Positions 22,645 to 36,050 of a stretch of DNA of 64,000 nucleotides are shown piece by piece; within the stretch, counting starts at the first letter, position 1, and each line of letters begins with the position of its first letter. The stretch lies in NCBI GenBank assembly GCA_003415625.1, contig PYIU01000007.1, forward strand, positions 1,426,001 through 1,490,000. The letters are read 5' to 3'. The position numbers and the translations under genes are program-made. The stretch comes from Aquanectria penicillioides. Its lineage: Eukaryota; Ascomycota; Sordariomycetes; Hypocreales; Nectriaceae. The notes under the pieces are model-generated. The model did not search any database. It had not been told where the DNA came from and saw only the letters and a program-made list of their open reading frames with translations.

Positions 22645-24404
22645 GGTGGGCGCGATGCGAGGGTGTTAGATGGAACCCATAAGCATCGTCGCGCGGCAGT
22701 TGGTATCCGAATCGCGAGATGCAGTCAAAATAATGTCGAGGGCCCCGTAGCTTCACGGCGTCGTGGGCATGACGTTTTTGGGCCGTAGTTAACAAAGAAG
22801 TCGCCCGTCGCGTGGAAAGCTTCCCAGAATCCTGGCCTAGATCCAGCCTAGTGCAAGGGGAGATGATGGATTGTCGTCGGTGCTCGGCCAAACTATTTTG
22901 CGGCTAACACGAATTTCCGGCCATGGTTTTTCTGACTACCCTGTACCTGGGCTAGCGAAAGCCAACTTCAACTTCAAGTCTAGATGGATCCGCGTATAGA
23001 TCTCAGGAGGGGCAAAATGGTTCCCTCCCACAGTACCTAAATCGGAGGTTTATCATTGTCATACGCTTGACCCCTCAGAGCCCCATCCCGACCACGTACC
23101 TAATCCATATACACTTCGATAGTGCTCAACGCCTCATAAACTAAGAGTTATTTACACGTTGCTAACTCTACACCGTATGGCATCTTCCGTCGCACCGCAA
23201 TCTCGTAAAACGTCACCATCTCCACCTCACACCGGCGCTCCCAAAAGAACTATCGACGCAGCTTCCTTCGCCCCCAAGCCTCACACCCCCTTCTCTGTAC
23301 ATGGACGGACCCTTACCTGACACTGTCAAACGGCCAAAATAACCCAGCAATTCCCTTCCCCCCTCGCACGTACCTCAGCCAGCCGCTGGCCTCACCCTCT
23401 CCACAAACCCCATCGCCGTGAAACACGATGCCATGTCCGGAAATACCGTCCCTAGTACGAAGGCGCCTATTGGCTTCTTGACCCCTTCCGCTCAGGGACA
23501 GATAGTTCCATTGGCACAGAAGCTTTTTTTCCCCTCCTTAGCTTAGCTCCCCGCTAGAATTCCTTCTCTGGCGGGCCGCCGAACCACGCTGCCAAACGCC
23601 TACGATGACGCGGCCTCCACGCGGCATCCAGCTCCTCGGTACAGATAGGGCATAGGACCCAGAACGAAACAAGAATAGGGCGTCGTCGCAGGAAGCGACT
23701 ACAGGCAAAAATGCTGTTTGCAGGGCCTGGTTGACCAAGGGAACGGTAATTTGCCAGCTCAGTTGAGACGTGGGAGGAAATCAACCTCGTCCTCCCCCTT
23801 CCATTCACCCCGGACGGCATCAACTAGCATTCGTAAGCTTATCTGCAACTTAGTGTCGAATTTTCATCCAGGGCACATGCAGTCACGAAACAAGTAGGTC
23901 AATGGGAGGTTATTGAATCGTCCATAAGCTCTTGGCATTGCTAAGTAGACTATGTACACGACGCAAGCAGAAACAAAACCAGTAGTCCCCGTCCATCGTC
24001 ATTTGACGATACCATCCCGAAACACCACGAAGGCCAGAGTGTGTGCCTTTCGTACATGACGAACCCTTGCAAAACAACCATGTTTCCCACCCCCTAACGG
24101 TCATGATAGAATCCCGCTTGATGCAACCGCGGCAAAAACCCCTCTGGTTGCCGCCCAGTACAAATCCAGACGCCGTAACTATGCATGGGAGTGACTTGAC
24201 AAAGAAAAAGAGAGAAAATGCAAACGCAATGCAGAGTCCAACCCCTGTAAAACAGTTTTGTGCAGTCCATGCCAGAACATCCACACAACCTCCGAATCCG
24301 GCCCCTTGTTGTTGTAAGGCCACACATGGTCAGTGGTACTCAGACTTAGCCACTTCCTCCAGAGCCCGCTTTGCAGCGTCAGCCAAATCAGCCATCCCAA
24401 CTTC
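22645..24404. other. spacer between the cft2 promoter and the pac2 3' end
   Basis: Holds the cft2 upstream region and the pac2 3' flank. The only candidate is a 47-codon ATG frame at 23177-23320, listed separately. Nothing else is recognised. Confidence 0.45.
23177..23320 (+). CDS. possible small ORF, function unknown
   Basis: A 47-codon frame starting at ATG 23177, rich in Ser/Pro/Lys/Ala, and divergent from cft2 with 532 bp between starts. With one base added in the CCCCC run near 23286-23290 the frame would continue for about 40 further codons, similar to the base losses seen in neighbouring genes. No family is recognised. It may equally be a non-coding leader. Confidence 0.2.
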   Translation: MASSVAPQSRKTSPSPPHTGAPKRTIDAASFAPKPHTPFSVHGRTLT

Positions 24405-25723
24405 CTAAATACAGAACTTGCGATCAAGCATCCTCAGGGCCCGCGCGTCCTCGCTCACACCACCCTTCTCCAGACCGCAAATGCCGCTGGACCTGGGGCT
24501 GCTGCTGGCACTGCCATTGGCACCGGGGTTGGCGCTGCCTGGCTCGCTGCTGGCGGGGGTGGGGTGTAGAAGAGCCGACAGGCTGGCCTTGTTACTAGTG
24601 TTCGAGGGAGCCTCTGTTGAGTGCGAGCTCCGGGGTGGGCTGACGCTCAAGGCGCGGTTGGGGGGGTGCTGATTGCCGCGAGAGAAGTGTTGGACGATCC
24701 ACTTGTAACGGTGCCAAGAGCAGGGAGCGGGCCCTGGGTGCCGCGAGTTGCTGACGAGTTCAGGCGAGGATCAACCATTGCGCTCTGGGCGGTGGCCTGC
24801 AGCTGCTCGCGGGGCGAGCCCTGTCGAGGCGGCAGAGGGGTATGGGTATAATGCGGCGAGTGATGCTGGGGATAGGGCAGAGTAGGGGGTTTTACGTGAG
24901 GAGGAGGGAGAGTAGCCCGCTGGTCGTAAGAGGGAGCCTGAGAGTATTGAGGAGGAGGCAGAGAAGCCTGGGAAACGTGGGGAGGAGGAATCTGGTGGTG
25001 TCCCGCAGGAGGGTAGGGAGCCACGTAGTGGCTGTAGGGAGGTGTCGCAACGGGCGATGGAGGCCAGCCGTAGCCGGGCTGGCTATACTGGGGAGGATAG
25101 GGAGACTGATGGGGATGTTGGGGCGCGACCATAAACGGAGGCTGCTGCATGGGAGCTCGGGTGAGGGCAGGAGTAGGGTTAGACTCGCCCATGCTCGACT
25201 CAGGGTACATGCCCTTGACGGGAACAATTCCTCGCAGGGCCGGATCGGTGCTTGGCTGAGGAAGTTCGGACTGGCCAGGCTGAGGTCGGGAGTAGTACGA
25301 GATGAGATGCAGGTGCTGGCCGGTCGAGGTGGTGATGCTGAAGGACTGCTTCATGAGTCCGTCGGCCTTGTATCGGTATCCTTCGGGCTCGCCGTCGTCC
25401 TGGTCTTCGTCGCTACCGCGTCCAGAGTCGGGAGTCTTGCCAGCGTTCCGTCTGCCAGAGAAGCCACCACCTCGCTTGCCCTCCATTTCACGGTATGTTA
25501 GGAAGCTGCCAGACACTCGGCTGGCACTCCATGATTTGCCGTCAGTCCATCGTCGCATGCCGGCTTCTCTCTCGTCCCACACGAAAACGGAGCCAGATCG
25601 AATTGATTGCCTCTCCTTCTCGGAGAGTCGTCGTTGTACTCGGGGCAGGATGCCCAGTCGGCAGGCCTCAAAGAGGCGAATGGCGTCGGCGGGTGTCCGC
25701 ACGTAGCCGTGATATGTTTCCAT
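24405..25723 (-). CDS. pac2: Gti1/Pac2-family WOPR transcription regulator, one frame break
   Basis: WOPR-domain DNA-binding protein of the Pac2 branch, related to the morphogenetic master regulators Wor1/Ryp1/Sge1. S. pombe Pac2 controls sexual development in nutrient signalling. The start METYHGYVRTPADA gives about 439 aa. WOPRa is residues 1-80 with LFEACRLGILPRVQRRL, SVFVWDE, MRRWTDGKSWS and GSFLTYREME. WOPRb follows a charged linker, with YRYKADGLMKQSFSI and HLHLISYYS. The rest is Pro/Gln/Tyr-rich, as in fungal activation domains. One base is missing in the G7 run 24660-24666; the continuing frame ALSVSPPRSSHSTEAPS ends at 24405. The frame stays open upstream of the chosen ATG (GALNTGTLRQLQNPDPALLDK), with a possible CAG acceptor near 25810, so an extra 5' exon is possible. 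Confidence 0.87.
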
Positions 25724-26135
25724 CTTGTCCAAGAGGGCTGGATCGGGGTTCTGTAGTTGGCGCAGCGTGCCGGTGTTGAGTGCTCCTGACCACGAAGGCG
25801 CAGGAGCTGAATGGGGGGAAAAGGTCTTTATAAGAGGAATCTCTCGTGAGAGCTAGTGTGCGACTTCCACGCGGCGCCCCACCAGATCTAATCGGGCCAG
25901 GACTGGATGCGGATATGCGTATTTATTGGCGCCGGCTCCACAACGGCCAAATGCTGAGCGGAATTTAGACCACGTCTCCACCGAGGGAAGCTGGCTGCTT
26001 CTTAGGTTTCTTGGCGTTTTCCGGGAGGGATGGGTCAGCAGGATTTTAGACGAGCCAAGACCCGTCAGAAAAAGAGGGCGATGCGTTGCGTGGTAATGCA
26101 AATCACCCGGGGGTGTGTCGACGGGTTGTGGGTGG

Positions 26136-26170
26136 GTGCGGTGCGGTGCGGTGCGGTGCGGTGCAGTGCA
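26136..26170 (+). repeat. GTGCG/GTGCA pentamer tandem array
   Basis: Five GTGCG units followed by two GTGCA units without interruption, about 400 bp upstream of the pac2 start. Confidence 0.9.
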
Positions 26171-27087
26171 GCGGGCTACCGGGGCTAATGGTGTAATGAC
26201 GAGTCAGTATGGTGAACGGACTGAGAGGCGGCGGCGGACGTCGAATGATGAGAGGAGGAAGAGTGCTTGGCATCCAAAGATAGATAAAGGTTACGAGGCG
26301 GCAAGTAGAGGGCTAGAGCTTGCAAGGGAAACGGAACAGGCAGTGCGAGCAGCGCTTGTGGCATATATAATGCTGATACAAAACGCGCACGCCCGTACAT
26401 GCAGCACCGTAACACCCAGAGCCAGGAAGGCCAGGGGTTGGAGCCTCGATTCCCTTGCGGAAGAGTGCCGTCGGAGCCGATCCAGTGGGGATCCACTCGA
26501 CTAAAATTTCCCTTAGATTGAGTGTGTTTGCCGCTTGGCGATGTGCATGACGACGTTCCAAGAACCACCAAAGGAGCCTCTGGGGTAGTCCTACACGCCT
26601 CTTGGCACCGAAGGCAACGGGCTAAAAGGACGGCGAACATGACCCCATGACGTGTGCAAGTGCAAAACAGGGCAGGGCAATGTGAAAAGAAAGAAGATTT
26701 TGACTTTAAAAAGTAAAAAAGAACATCTTTCAATGAGGCTCTCGGTAAAGAGCACAAAAAAGCACACGGCACACGCCACGATGCCGTGGGCAAGGGATGG
26801 ATTCCAGGACACTCGCCCACCTGCCCCATGCGCCAGGCCGCCGCCTCACTTGGGAGGAGAGAACGGGCTTTTGTGCCGGGATCACCGAGTGCCAACATTG
26901 ACGGGAAAGAAGAGATGGGAGGGAAATTTTGCATGAACAGCTGAGGCGAGTACTAACGTACCTAATGGAGGCTTGGCGTTGGGATGGAGGATTGCAAGTG
27001 AATGACTCTCGTTGGATCGAAGTCGGTGTCGAGAGTCCCTTTCCGATGTTGGTGGTTGATGGGGGACTGGGGGGGGCAGAGACGTGT

Positions 27088-27142
27088 GCCAAGAGTGAGC
27101 CAAGAGTGAGCCAAGAGCGAGCCAAGAGCGAGCCAAGAGCGA
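27088..27142 (+). repeat. 11-bp tandem array
   Basis: Five head-to-tail copies of GCCAAGAGTGA or its variant GCCAAGAGCGA. The two T variants come first and the three C variants last. Confidence 0.92.
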
Positions 27143-29355
27143 GGAGCCAGGTTGAAACTCGGGAAAGTCGAAAAAGCCAAGACGACGGGATTAACAAGGG
27201 TTTTCTTTGGACGAGTTCTCGAGCAAGCAGGAAAAGCCGATGGGGGGCCAAGAGCTAGATAAGGTTGCAAAGGCAGGTCAGAAAGGGAAAATGAGGATGG
27301 GAGGGCGCAAAGCGGTGGTGGATAACTCGGCGACACAATGGCCGGCCGTGTGGAGAAGGACGGAGTACGGCAAGGCCAAGAGGGAGTGTGAGAACGGGTG
27401 CGAGGGCGTGCGGGTTGCAAAGACCTACAAGTAGCGAGGGGGGCGTGCCGCGCTGGGGAGCGTGGGAGTGGGCACAGCCAAGGGTTTGGTCAGGACAAGC
27501 TTTTGAAGGGCCGCCCCACTGGCAAGGGGGAGCGGTCGAGCAGAGAGGATGACGCTGCAGGGAGTGACAGGGCAGACAGCCCAGGGTATCAGGCTAGGTA
27601 TGCTACAGCACTTGCACAGCGCTGTTGCAGCAGGCCGGCCCTTGGTGGGAGTCAGAGTGCTATAGTGGTGCACTGTACTCCGTAGGAGACTCAGCACTGC
27701 ACAGCACTGCGCTGCACTGCACAGCACTGGGAGAGAATCGGAATGCAAATGCGAGCTCAACAGAAAGCACAAGAGAAACTTCTTCCTACGCTTTCCGCCA
27801 TGACTCTTGTGCTGCGAGATAAAAGAGTGGGCGAAAATAAAGAAGAAAAATAAAAAGAGGCGGCGTGGGGCACTAGAGAGGGAAACGGAACTGGCGGCGC
27901 AAGCTTGCTTACCACTGGTGTCTCGAGTCCTGGGCCCGTCACAGCTGGATTTCAGCAGCTTGCGAGTCTGGAACCTCAAGGGGCTGGCTGCTGGTGCTGC
28001 AATGCTGCGACCTCTCCAGTCAAAGTCGTGGGGAAGGCCTTTTTTTTTTTTTTGGCCTCTTGGCTCTTGCTACCTAGGCCGCCCGTCCGCCCGTCCGACT
28101 GGTGCAGGATTGACGGACTTGGTATTGGTGTTGGTGTTGGTGCCGTTGTCAATGGGAGGGTTGCGTTTCGTGATTGCGCCTTTGTCCGGCGCTTTACCTT
28201 GTGCGCCGTCGTCCAACTTGTATCGCTGCGAGGGCTTTTTTAAGGTAGAGGCTATCCCCGCGATACATGCCAAAAGCAGTCTTGACAAGAAGGCATGATG
28301 AAAATGAACCGCTAGATGATATGATCTGTCTCTTGCCTTTGGTCTCAATAACCCATCACTTGCTAACCATTTGCGGTTTCTTCATTCTGGTTGAGAGTTG
28401 AGATTGTTGTTTTGTCCAAGAGAGTTCAACAGCATTCTTCTACTCGCTGCTGTGAGCTTCTCCCCTCACCTCCCTCCCCCCTGCAAGCCGAGAGTGCTAC
28501 TGCAGCGGTTCAGTTTAGAAATCCAATCCATGTGAGAAAGTGTGTCATTGTGTGTGCATGTGTGCCCCCCCCCCAACCAAAGGGCTTTGAGAAAAAAAAC
28601 TTCAGATAGGGCCAGTCGGTGCACGTATCCAATTCCGTCAGGTCAGGACCCAGCGTGATCAGACTACCGGTATTCTCCAACCAGGGCGTAACATGCGATA
28701 TGCCGCTTATCCAGTCTGAGGCCTTCGTGGCCGCTTGTGTCACCAAAAAGACATCTTCTTCTACGACACACTGATAAAGGTCTAGCGAGCTATAACCGAA
28801 GGCGCCTACTATTGAGCGTCCGTCAAACCACCAACCTCGGCTTAGTCTCGAATTTTGGTTTCCCTCTCCTTCCGCTTCTCGTCTTCGGTCAAGGAACCCG
28901 ACGAGATGCCATCAAATAATGGCAGCGTGAGCAAGCGTGTATACGGATGCTATAGATATGGTTGGGGGGCTTGGTCAGGGGAAAAGAAGCTGCTGTGACA
29001 AACCCGCCTAGGGTAACCATAACCAGGAAGTGCAAAAGAGCTGAACAGGCGGGTGGAACAGACAGTTACAAAGCTCCTCAAATCAGCGGGCACTCACTCG
29101 CCTGTAGACTTGCTTGCTTGCCTGCCTGACATGGCATGTGCACCATGTACAGAATGCACGCTTGCAGTCAGCAAGTATTATGCTTCAGAGGCTCGCCACA
29201 GTATGACCTTGTGCGGCAATCCGAGGTCGAAATTATGGCGTCAAGGAACGCGCGTCTGTGTGTTAATGTCAGCAAGCTTAATATTTTGCTCCTTCACCAG
29301 TGAGCCAAAAATTACACTTTTTGAGCTTAGTCTTAGGCTTTTTTTTTTTTGGGAA

Positions 29356-29371
29356 GGGGGGGGGGGGGGGG
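29356..29371 (+). repeat. poly-G tract (16 nt)
   Basis: Sixteen consecutive G, preceded by a T10 run, in the gene-poor region. The true length is uncertain given the homopolymer problems in this sequence. Confidence 0.85.
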
Positions 29372-32300
29372 CTTGCCATTACACTCCCAGGGCACACTAT
29401 GTACTGCACCACTCCATAATGGTGGGCGGGACATCGAGCCTAGTTCTCTTTTTTTGGTGTCTCGCTGTGTCTCTGTCGTCATGGAACTCCCCGTGTATGT
29501 TACAAAAAAAAAATTTGGGTGTGCCTAGAACGACTGGGTGGGCATGCTTGCAGCCTTACCCAGATGCTGATCCTAGACCCGCCTCACTCATTCTTGGGCA
29601 ATGACAGCGGAAGATCATCTCTCTATGTCTCTCTACCTCCCTAGTGTAAGTGCGCTAAGGAGGTCTGAACAGCGCTTTCACCAGGAACGTCCAGCAGGCC
29701 AGGCCTCGCTGAGAATTTCCATGAGCACTTGGACGGACAGGGTCATCAGCTGTGTGGTTTTGGCTTGGTGGTTTTTTTTTTTTCCTTCCTTTCCCCTCGG
29801 CTGGCAAAAGGGCCTAAGAGCAATCAACCCAATCCATTGACCAGGACCCCGGGTTATCGGCGCGCCCAGTCCTGCAGGCAAGCAGAGTTGGCGGCGTCGC
29901 CTGGAAATATGCTCACTGGCTCGCTGCTATACGCACAGGTGCGGTAGGCACAGTGTGTCGAGGCTGGTAGGGACGGAAGTACGGCCGCGCTGGGTTTTCA
30001 GTTCACTGATTGGGGAGGGGGCCACAAAACCCTGCAGTACGTGTACATACGTTAATTACATTTTAACCTCCCATTGGAACTTTGGTCACGCACACACTCT
30101 TCTGTCGCTGGCGCGGCACACAAGCCCACGCTCGGATATCGTCACCAGGCGACCGCTCATTGTCCAGGAGATAATAACCATGACACGGAGGTATGTGTGC
30201 GTCTTCTGTCGGCAGCCATCCCTTCGCCTCGCTCTCCCCCCCCCCTTAACGTGCGTACGTACTTCAGTGGGTGTCGTGGACTGTCAATTGCCCGGCACGC
30301 GGATGATGCGGCTATCTTGGCCCAATGATAGCTTGGCGCCAGCCCGCAATGGCCCAGCACCAAGTGCCGTGGCTGCCGAAGTTGCGACATCTGGAACACT
30401 TGTGTGGGAGGGAAATCTGGGGGTGGCCAAATCCGTTATTAGCTCGCACGCATGTCCGGCCCAAATGATGCCGCGCTACGGATAGGACGGGTCCTTCGTC
30501 CTCTTTTTGATGCTCCTTCTTTCGTGTCCTGTCCTGTCTGTGTGTCCCCTTGAGGTTTGGGGACGCCCGTGACGCAACCCTCGAGCTGCGACTGGCTGAC
30601 CTCTAGTCCGGGGGGAGGCGGAGGCTTGGCTCTCAGATAGTCTTTGGCTTACGAGCTGAACCGCCGACGCTCAATTGATGTAGTGCCGTACCGAGTAGGG
30701 GATGCGAGTTGCAGGCTGAATACGCATCAGCATCAGTGGCATACGGAGTAGCATACATGCCATTACGGATGCCGTACAGGCATGCATACGTATGTTAGCG
30801 CGATAAGTGCAATGGCTCGGGTTCATTCCCCCCCCCTTGCGAATCCTTCGAGGCGTTATACCCTCTCCAATACCATCTCCAGCTCTATCCCCGGAGGCTC
30901 TGCGCGCGGCTGTAATTAGCATTCGCCCCAAGATCGGTTGCTAAAGAAGAAAGGTGCAAAAGGCCCCAGTACATGAGCCCCGATGACAAAGATTCAATTG
31001 GCAGTGTTGACGTCCAAGGATCCATCCTTACGAGGCCGTTCGCTTTCGTTCCCCAACGGCCAACCAGCTTGGCCAACCAGCTTAGCCAACAAGCAGGAGT
31101 CGAAACAAATGGATGTGGTACTGTACCTCGTACCCTGAAAAGCCATCCCTCCTGGCATCCTAAGCAGACAGGCATCTCTACACTCACCTCACTCCATCGT
31201 ATATACGCCCCCCTTTTAGAGTTAGACGATGCACCCTGCAATATCTTGTTCCCTACGGGGGTGCCTTTGCCAGCTTGGCCATTCTTCTGGCTTCCGCTGG
31301 GTTACAGGAATGAGTAGGGACAAGCTCAAATGTTTGTCGTCGTGCAATCCCCGTTTCAGTGACCCGTCGAACTGTGACACCTGCCGACTCTCTCGCTCTT
31401 GTCTCCAGCTATGCTGCCCGTTTCTCTGACTCTTGCTCCGTCTGTTTTGTCTCGCACTGCATCTTCTCTTGTCCCAGCACGCACCAAACCCCACTTTCGC
31501 CTCGCTCGCAGGTCCCTGTATTTTCCCCAAACGGAAATGAGCCCTCTCACTCACTCATTCACTTCCCGCGACACGTCCGAGCCCGAGTGGGCAACATTCG
31601 TCATTCTGTGTGCCGGCAAGCCGACCATGGGGGTTGGTGTCTCGTCCTTGAGCCTCCACCAAAAATGCAATTGCGTCCGTGCCGGTAACGATAGGATAGT
31701 TAGAAGACACGCCCACGACCTCCGAGACAAGTAACTAGCGACTGCTCCATCGTACATGCGGAGCAGTGCTCCCGTCGTCATGTTTAGGGGCCGGGACAGC
31801 CCTGCCGGGAAAAGGCCGTCTGAGTAGCGTCTGCTGCGCTCTGCTTGCACTGCGGACAGACACAGTAAGATATTGATGGATGGGCAATTACAAGGGGTAA
31901 GGAAAATCAGCCACCACCCACTCAGCCCTGGATTACGGCTGATCATCATCCTGTTGGTTGTGGCCATGTCCGAGATCCGAGCTTCTCTTCAAATAACAAA
32001 GAGCAAGTACACGCAAAAGTCGGCGCTTCGAAACGTCACAGGGTCAGCACTTAATCCTGCACTGGGTCCACTAGCCAGCCCACCTTACTGAATCGCCAAC
32101 CCAACAAAAGCCTGTTGCTATTCCGGGTACTACGGCACGGGCGCAGGAAGCATGGTCGAACTATCGGGGATTACCATTGCCACTGATGATTATTATTCCT
32201 TTCGCTTCTTACATTGATGTATGGATCCGTCGATTAGCACTTGACTTTACACGTGTACAATAAGCAGCGAGTGTCAATCTTCAAGCTGGCCCACGGTAGA

Positions 32301-32645
32301 CGATCAGATGCTCCGCGTGCCAGTAGAAAAGTCAAAAAGAACACAGAGGGCAATAGCTAAAACAATGTACACTGCACGAACGTAATAAAGCCTGGGCCCC
32401 GGCTCTAGTGTGCCGAGATGACGTTTCCAGGAACGGTTACGGCAGCGACGTTGACTCTGACACCAGTTTAGGGTCCATGGGTAAGCTTAAGCCGGAGAAG
32501 CTCCAGGCGGCGACCTTTTTTTCACCCTGGAACCAGCCACTAATCAAGAGGTAAACGGACCATCGGACTCGCGATTGCGTAACAGCTCTGCGCGACTTTT
32601 CCACTCTGGACATGCAGACGATGCGACACTGGTTCTGCAGGTTGA

Positions 32646-32649
<4 letters not shown>

Positions 32650-32688
<39 letters not shown>
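32650..32688 (+). repeat. (AG)n microsatellite
   Basis: About 19 AG dinucleotides in the pac2-upstream region. Confidence 0.95.
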
Positions 32689-32692
<4 letters not shown>

Positions 32693-35600
32693 CAGCTCGT
32701 CTTGTACATGGCAGAAGCAGATCGAGCAAAATAGCGCTCTTCTCGCCGCAAAACCACCGAGACTAGGTTCTCGAATGGGGGTCACCCAACATCATTCACC
32801 TACGGAACGCAGCATAGTATGATTAGTCGTTTGAGGGCTACAGAAGCAGAAGCCAATGCGAACCAAGTGGGAAATATAGGCCACCCCAGTAACACAATAG
32901 CATCTTTCATCCCGTGCAGCAGAGGTCGATCTGGCGGTTCCCGCTTCAGGCCACTGAGGTGACCATTTGTGGGAGGTAGGTGATGATACGAGATCAGGTC
33001 CATTTCATATCCTCACTATCGATTGAACCAATGCTCCGCCGTGCCTAAAAAGGATCAGCTTTGGCCAACAAGAGCCATGTGAGTGGTTCCAGAGGATCGC
33101 AATTCATGTTTGGAGAAGACAACTCTCGACTGCGACACGAGGGGGTGTTTGTTTCTAGGCGATACTCAACCAACCAAGCGAGACGACTCGGGAAAATCGG
33201 CGTTTGTTGTGGCCCTGCCATTCCCCACGCCTGTCGCCAAACCCCAGGACATGACGTCGATGTGCCGTGCTGCCGAGTCGGCCCCGATAATCATTACACA
33301 CACGGCCCCCCACGAGAAGCAGAAGGCCCTCATGTGCTTTACTGGAATACCTACTATGCACATACTAGGGCTCTGCTCGACGCGGCAGCCTACTGTCAGA
33401 GGCCACAGCAGGCACCGAGATCTTTAGTCTGTGTCGCATCAAGATCGACAGCTCGCCGGCCGCATTGGTCTCCCGGTCGCACTGCCGATGGCACTCTTCA
33501 AAAGGACCCAAAGAGTTAATTTTTTTTTTTTCTGCGTCCAGGGGGTGTCCGTGCAGTTTTGATACTTGGTGTGGGCAGAGTGTCTGAAAGTTGAGTTGAG
33601 CTCGGAAAACCGGCTATGTGCTGGCGCTAGCTCGACAGTCTATCGACGCTCACAAACCCGCAACAGCGCGGCGGTAAGCCCGTCGCCGTGAAGCAGCCTA
33701 AAAAGGCCCTTGCTGAAGTGCCCGGGCGGTGCCTTTCTCGTGCTCGGCCTCTAGCACTGTGGGGATGACGCATGCGGCTTATGGGCCTTCATCTCGGTGA
33801 GCCGGCTCAGCTCACAGTGATCCTTCTCAAGATGATGGAACTTAGTGCAAAAAGGCAAATAATGAAATGCTCCCCCGAGGGTTTAAGCTTGTGCACTGGG
33901 GCGCATCTTCATTCGAAGACCGGTCCCGTCGGGGCGGCGGCGCACCAAACGTAAGCCGGTGGTGACAATAACACAGGATGCGTCGTCACAAGTTGCGGGC
34001 GAAACTCGAAATGGGACGCCACAGGCGAGTCTGAGGGGGCCTGTGTGGGAGGGGGTGTTAGATTTGGATAAGGTACCTGATTAGGTGCGCTCCGCTAAAC
34101 CAGCACAAAGTTACGCCGGAGGTGACGACCACACGCTGGATTAAGCATGAATTTAAGCGTTGCCAGCCATATGCTTGGCACGGGGCGATTCCGCGAGGGG
34201 CGTGTGTGCATCAAAGCGTGGAACCGGGCTGGCTGGGGCCGGCGGCGCAGATTAGCAATAATTAGGGGGCCTCGCCAGACGGTCAAGCTTTGTGGAGGGA
34301 TAAGGATGTGCGTGCTAAACCAACGGAGGAAGCAAGAGGACACATTGTCTGCACCGACTGGAGCCTGTGGCTTCTGAGGGATGATGGGTGATGCTGGCGT
34401 TAGGATGGTGGTGGGCTTGGTGTGTCTACGAGATGCCGTCCCAGCCGACTTGGCTTGCTTGGCTTCCAGGGGGTGGGGGGCGGGTTTCAAGCTGATCCTG
34501 GGGACGCGTTATTCCCGAAGGTGTTCGCGATGCCGGGTGGGTCGGCCTTGGCTTTTGGGTGTTGTCGCCCACCAACCGCATCGCGGCGACGATTCTTGTC
34601 GGGAAGTTATTGAGTCTGGGCGCCAAGGCCAAAGACTGTTGCGTCGTCGTCGTATCGACCGAGGGGACCAGTACAGTCGGAGTATCCTTGGTGTGGAGGA
34701 AAATAGCAGGGGGAATAGGAATGGGAATGATCCCATGCCGAGTTGGACGTGGTGGAATCCAGATAGTGCGAAAAGGGGGCCAGGATGATGAATGATGCGA
34801 AAGTCGTCGTCATCGACGCAGGAGGAGAGCAGAAGCAGCGACAGAGTATCGGCCCCGGTGCCGGTATCTGCATCAGCACCAACACCAGTACCCGCGCCGA
34901 CATGGCATCGCCTGCCGCACGGGTTAAGTGAGCAAGCAAGGCGCATGCTCGTGCTCATGCTCGGGCTCAGTAAGCCGAAGGTCCAAAAGTGTCAAATCCA
35001 AGGGGTTACTGGATATGTCGGCATCTTTCTTCTCCCATCCCCAACCCAGGCGGATTTCGCCACGCCTCGACCCTGCCGATTTTGCCTTGGACCTTGTCCT
35101 GACCGAGCGGGTGGCCCAAATTAGCCAACCAGGGTTCGGAAGGATTCTGTTTTGCGTGCCGATCTGTCCGTGGTCTATCAATACCAAGGCCGCCTTGGGT
35201 TGGCTGGCGCCAACTTTATTGCGCAAGCCCCAGAGCGAAGCTTTTTTGCGCATTTTTACCGTGCAGCCAGCGGAAAGCTTGGCACTCCGTGGCTGCATGC
35301 TTATCCATCATAAGGTCCTACCCGACACCACACGAGCGTGCGCGGACCAGTGGCCAACCGATCCCGATCGCACACACATAGAGTAGCTCCTGAGGAGTAG
35401 GGGGAGGAGAGCAATATTAGTTCGAACACGCGCATGGCTGAGCCACTCTGTTCTTGTTGGCGCCGTCCATGACTGAAGTGTTCAACATGACAGCCGTCCA
35501 ACAGAAATAGGATTTTGCACAAGCATCGCCGACAAGATGCATGGCTGGGGTCTAAATTGTGTTGGTTGATCAGCGATGCCAAGAGGCATGTTAAAATTGA

Positions 35601-36023
35601 CAGCAAACGTAACCCAATACGTACTCGCTGATATCACTGGTCGGTCGTTGCTTATGTACGACGAATCTGAAACACCACAGCCCTCGGCAACGGCTGATCA
35701 CGAGGACACTTCTGCATACCCTATACCAACAGAACTGCAGGTCGGATCCTACAGTTTAGGTGTGGATGGGGATGCACTGGGCGGGATATTCTTTGTTTAT
35801 TTTCTTTTTATTTAAAACTGACGAGTCTAATAAGTGCCGAGGGTGTCCTGCACCTGTATCGACGTCTCACCCGCGCCTGCATGGTTTTTGTCATGTTGTT
35901 CCAGAGTGAACACACAAACAACACACTAACGACCCCATATGTGTAGATCGACTGGTTCACTGAACATGAAGAGGGTCGTTCACCAGAACAAGCTCATCCT
36001 AGATGAACTTGCACCAACCAAGA

Positions 36024-36050
36024 GAAGAAGAAGAAGAAGAAGAAGAAGAA
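36024..36050 (+). repeat. (AAG)n microsatellite
   Basis: About nine AAG units followed by an A run. Confidence 0.9.

Noticed and set aside
26185..26934. 249-codon minus-strand frame upstream of pac2
   Set aside because: Amino acid composition like random translation (many Cys, Trp, His), no domain, and overlapping frames on the other strand.
26136..27142. CRISPR-like array
   Set aside because: Units are contiguous 5-bp and 11-bp tandem repeats without spacers, in a fungal genome.
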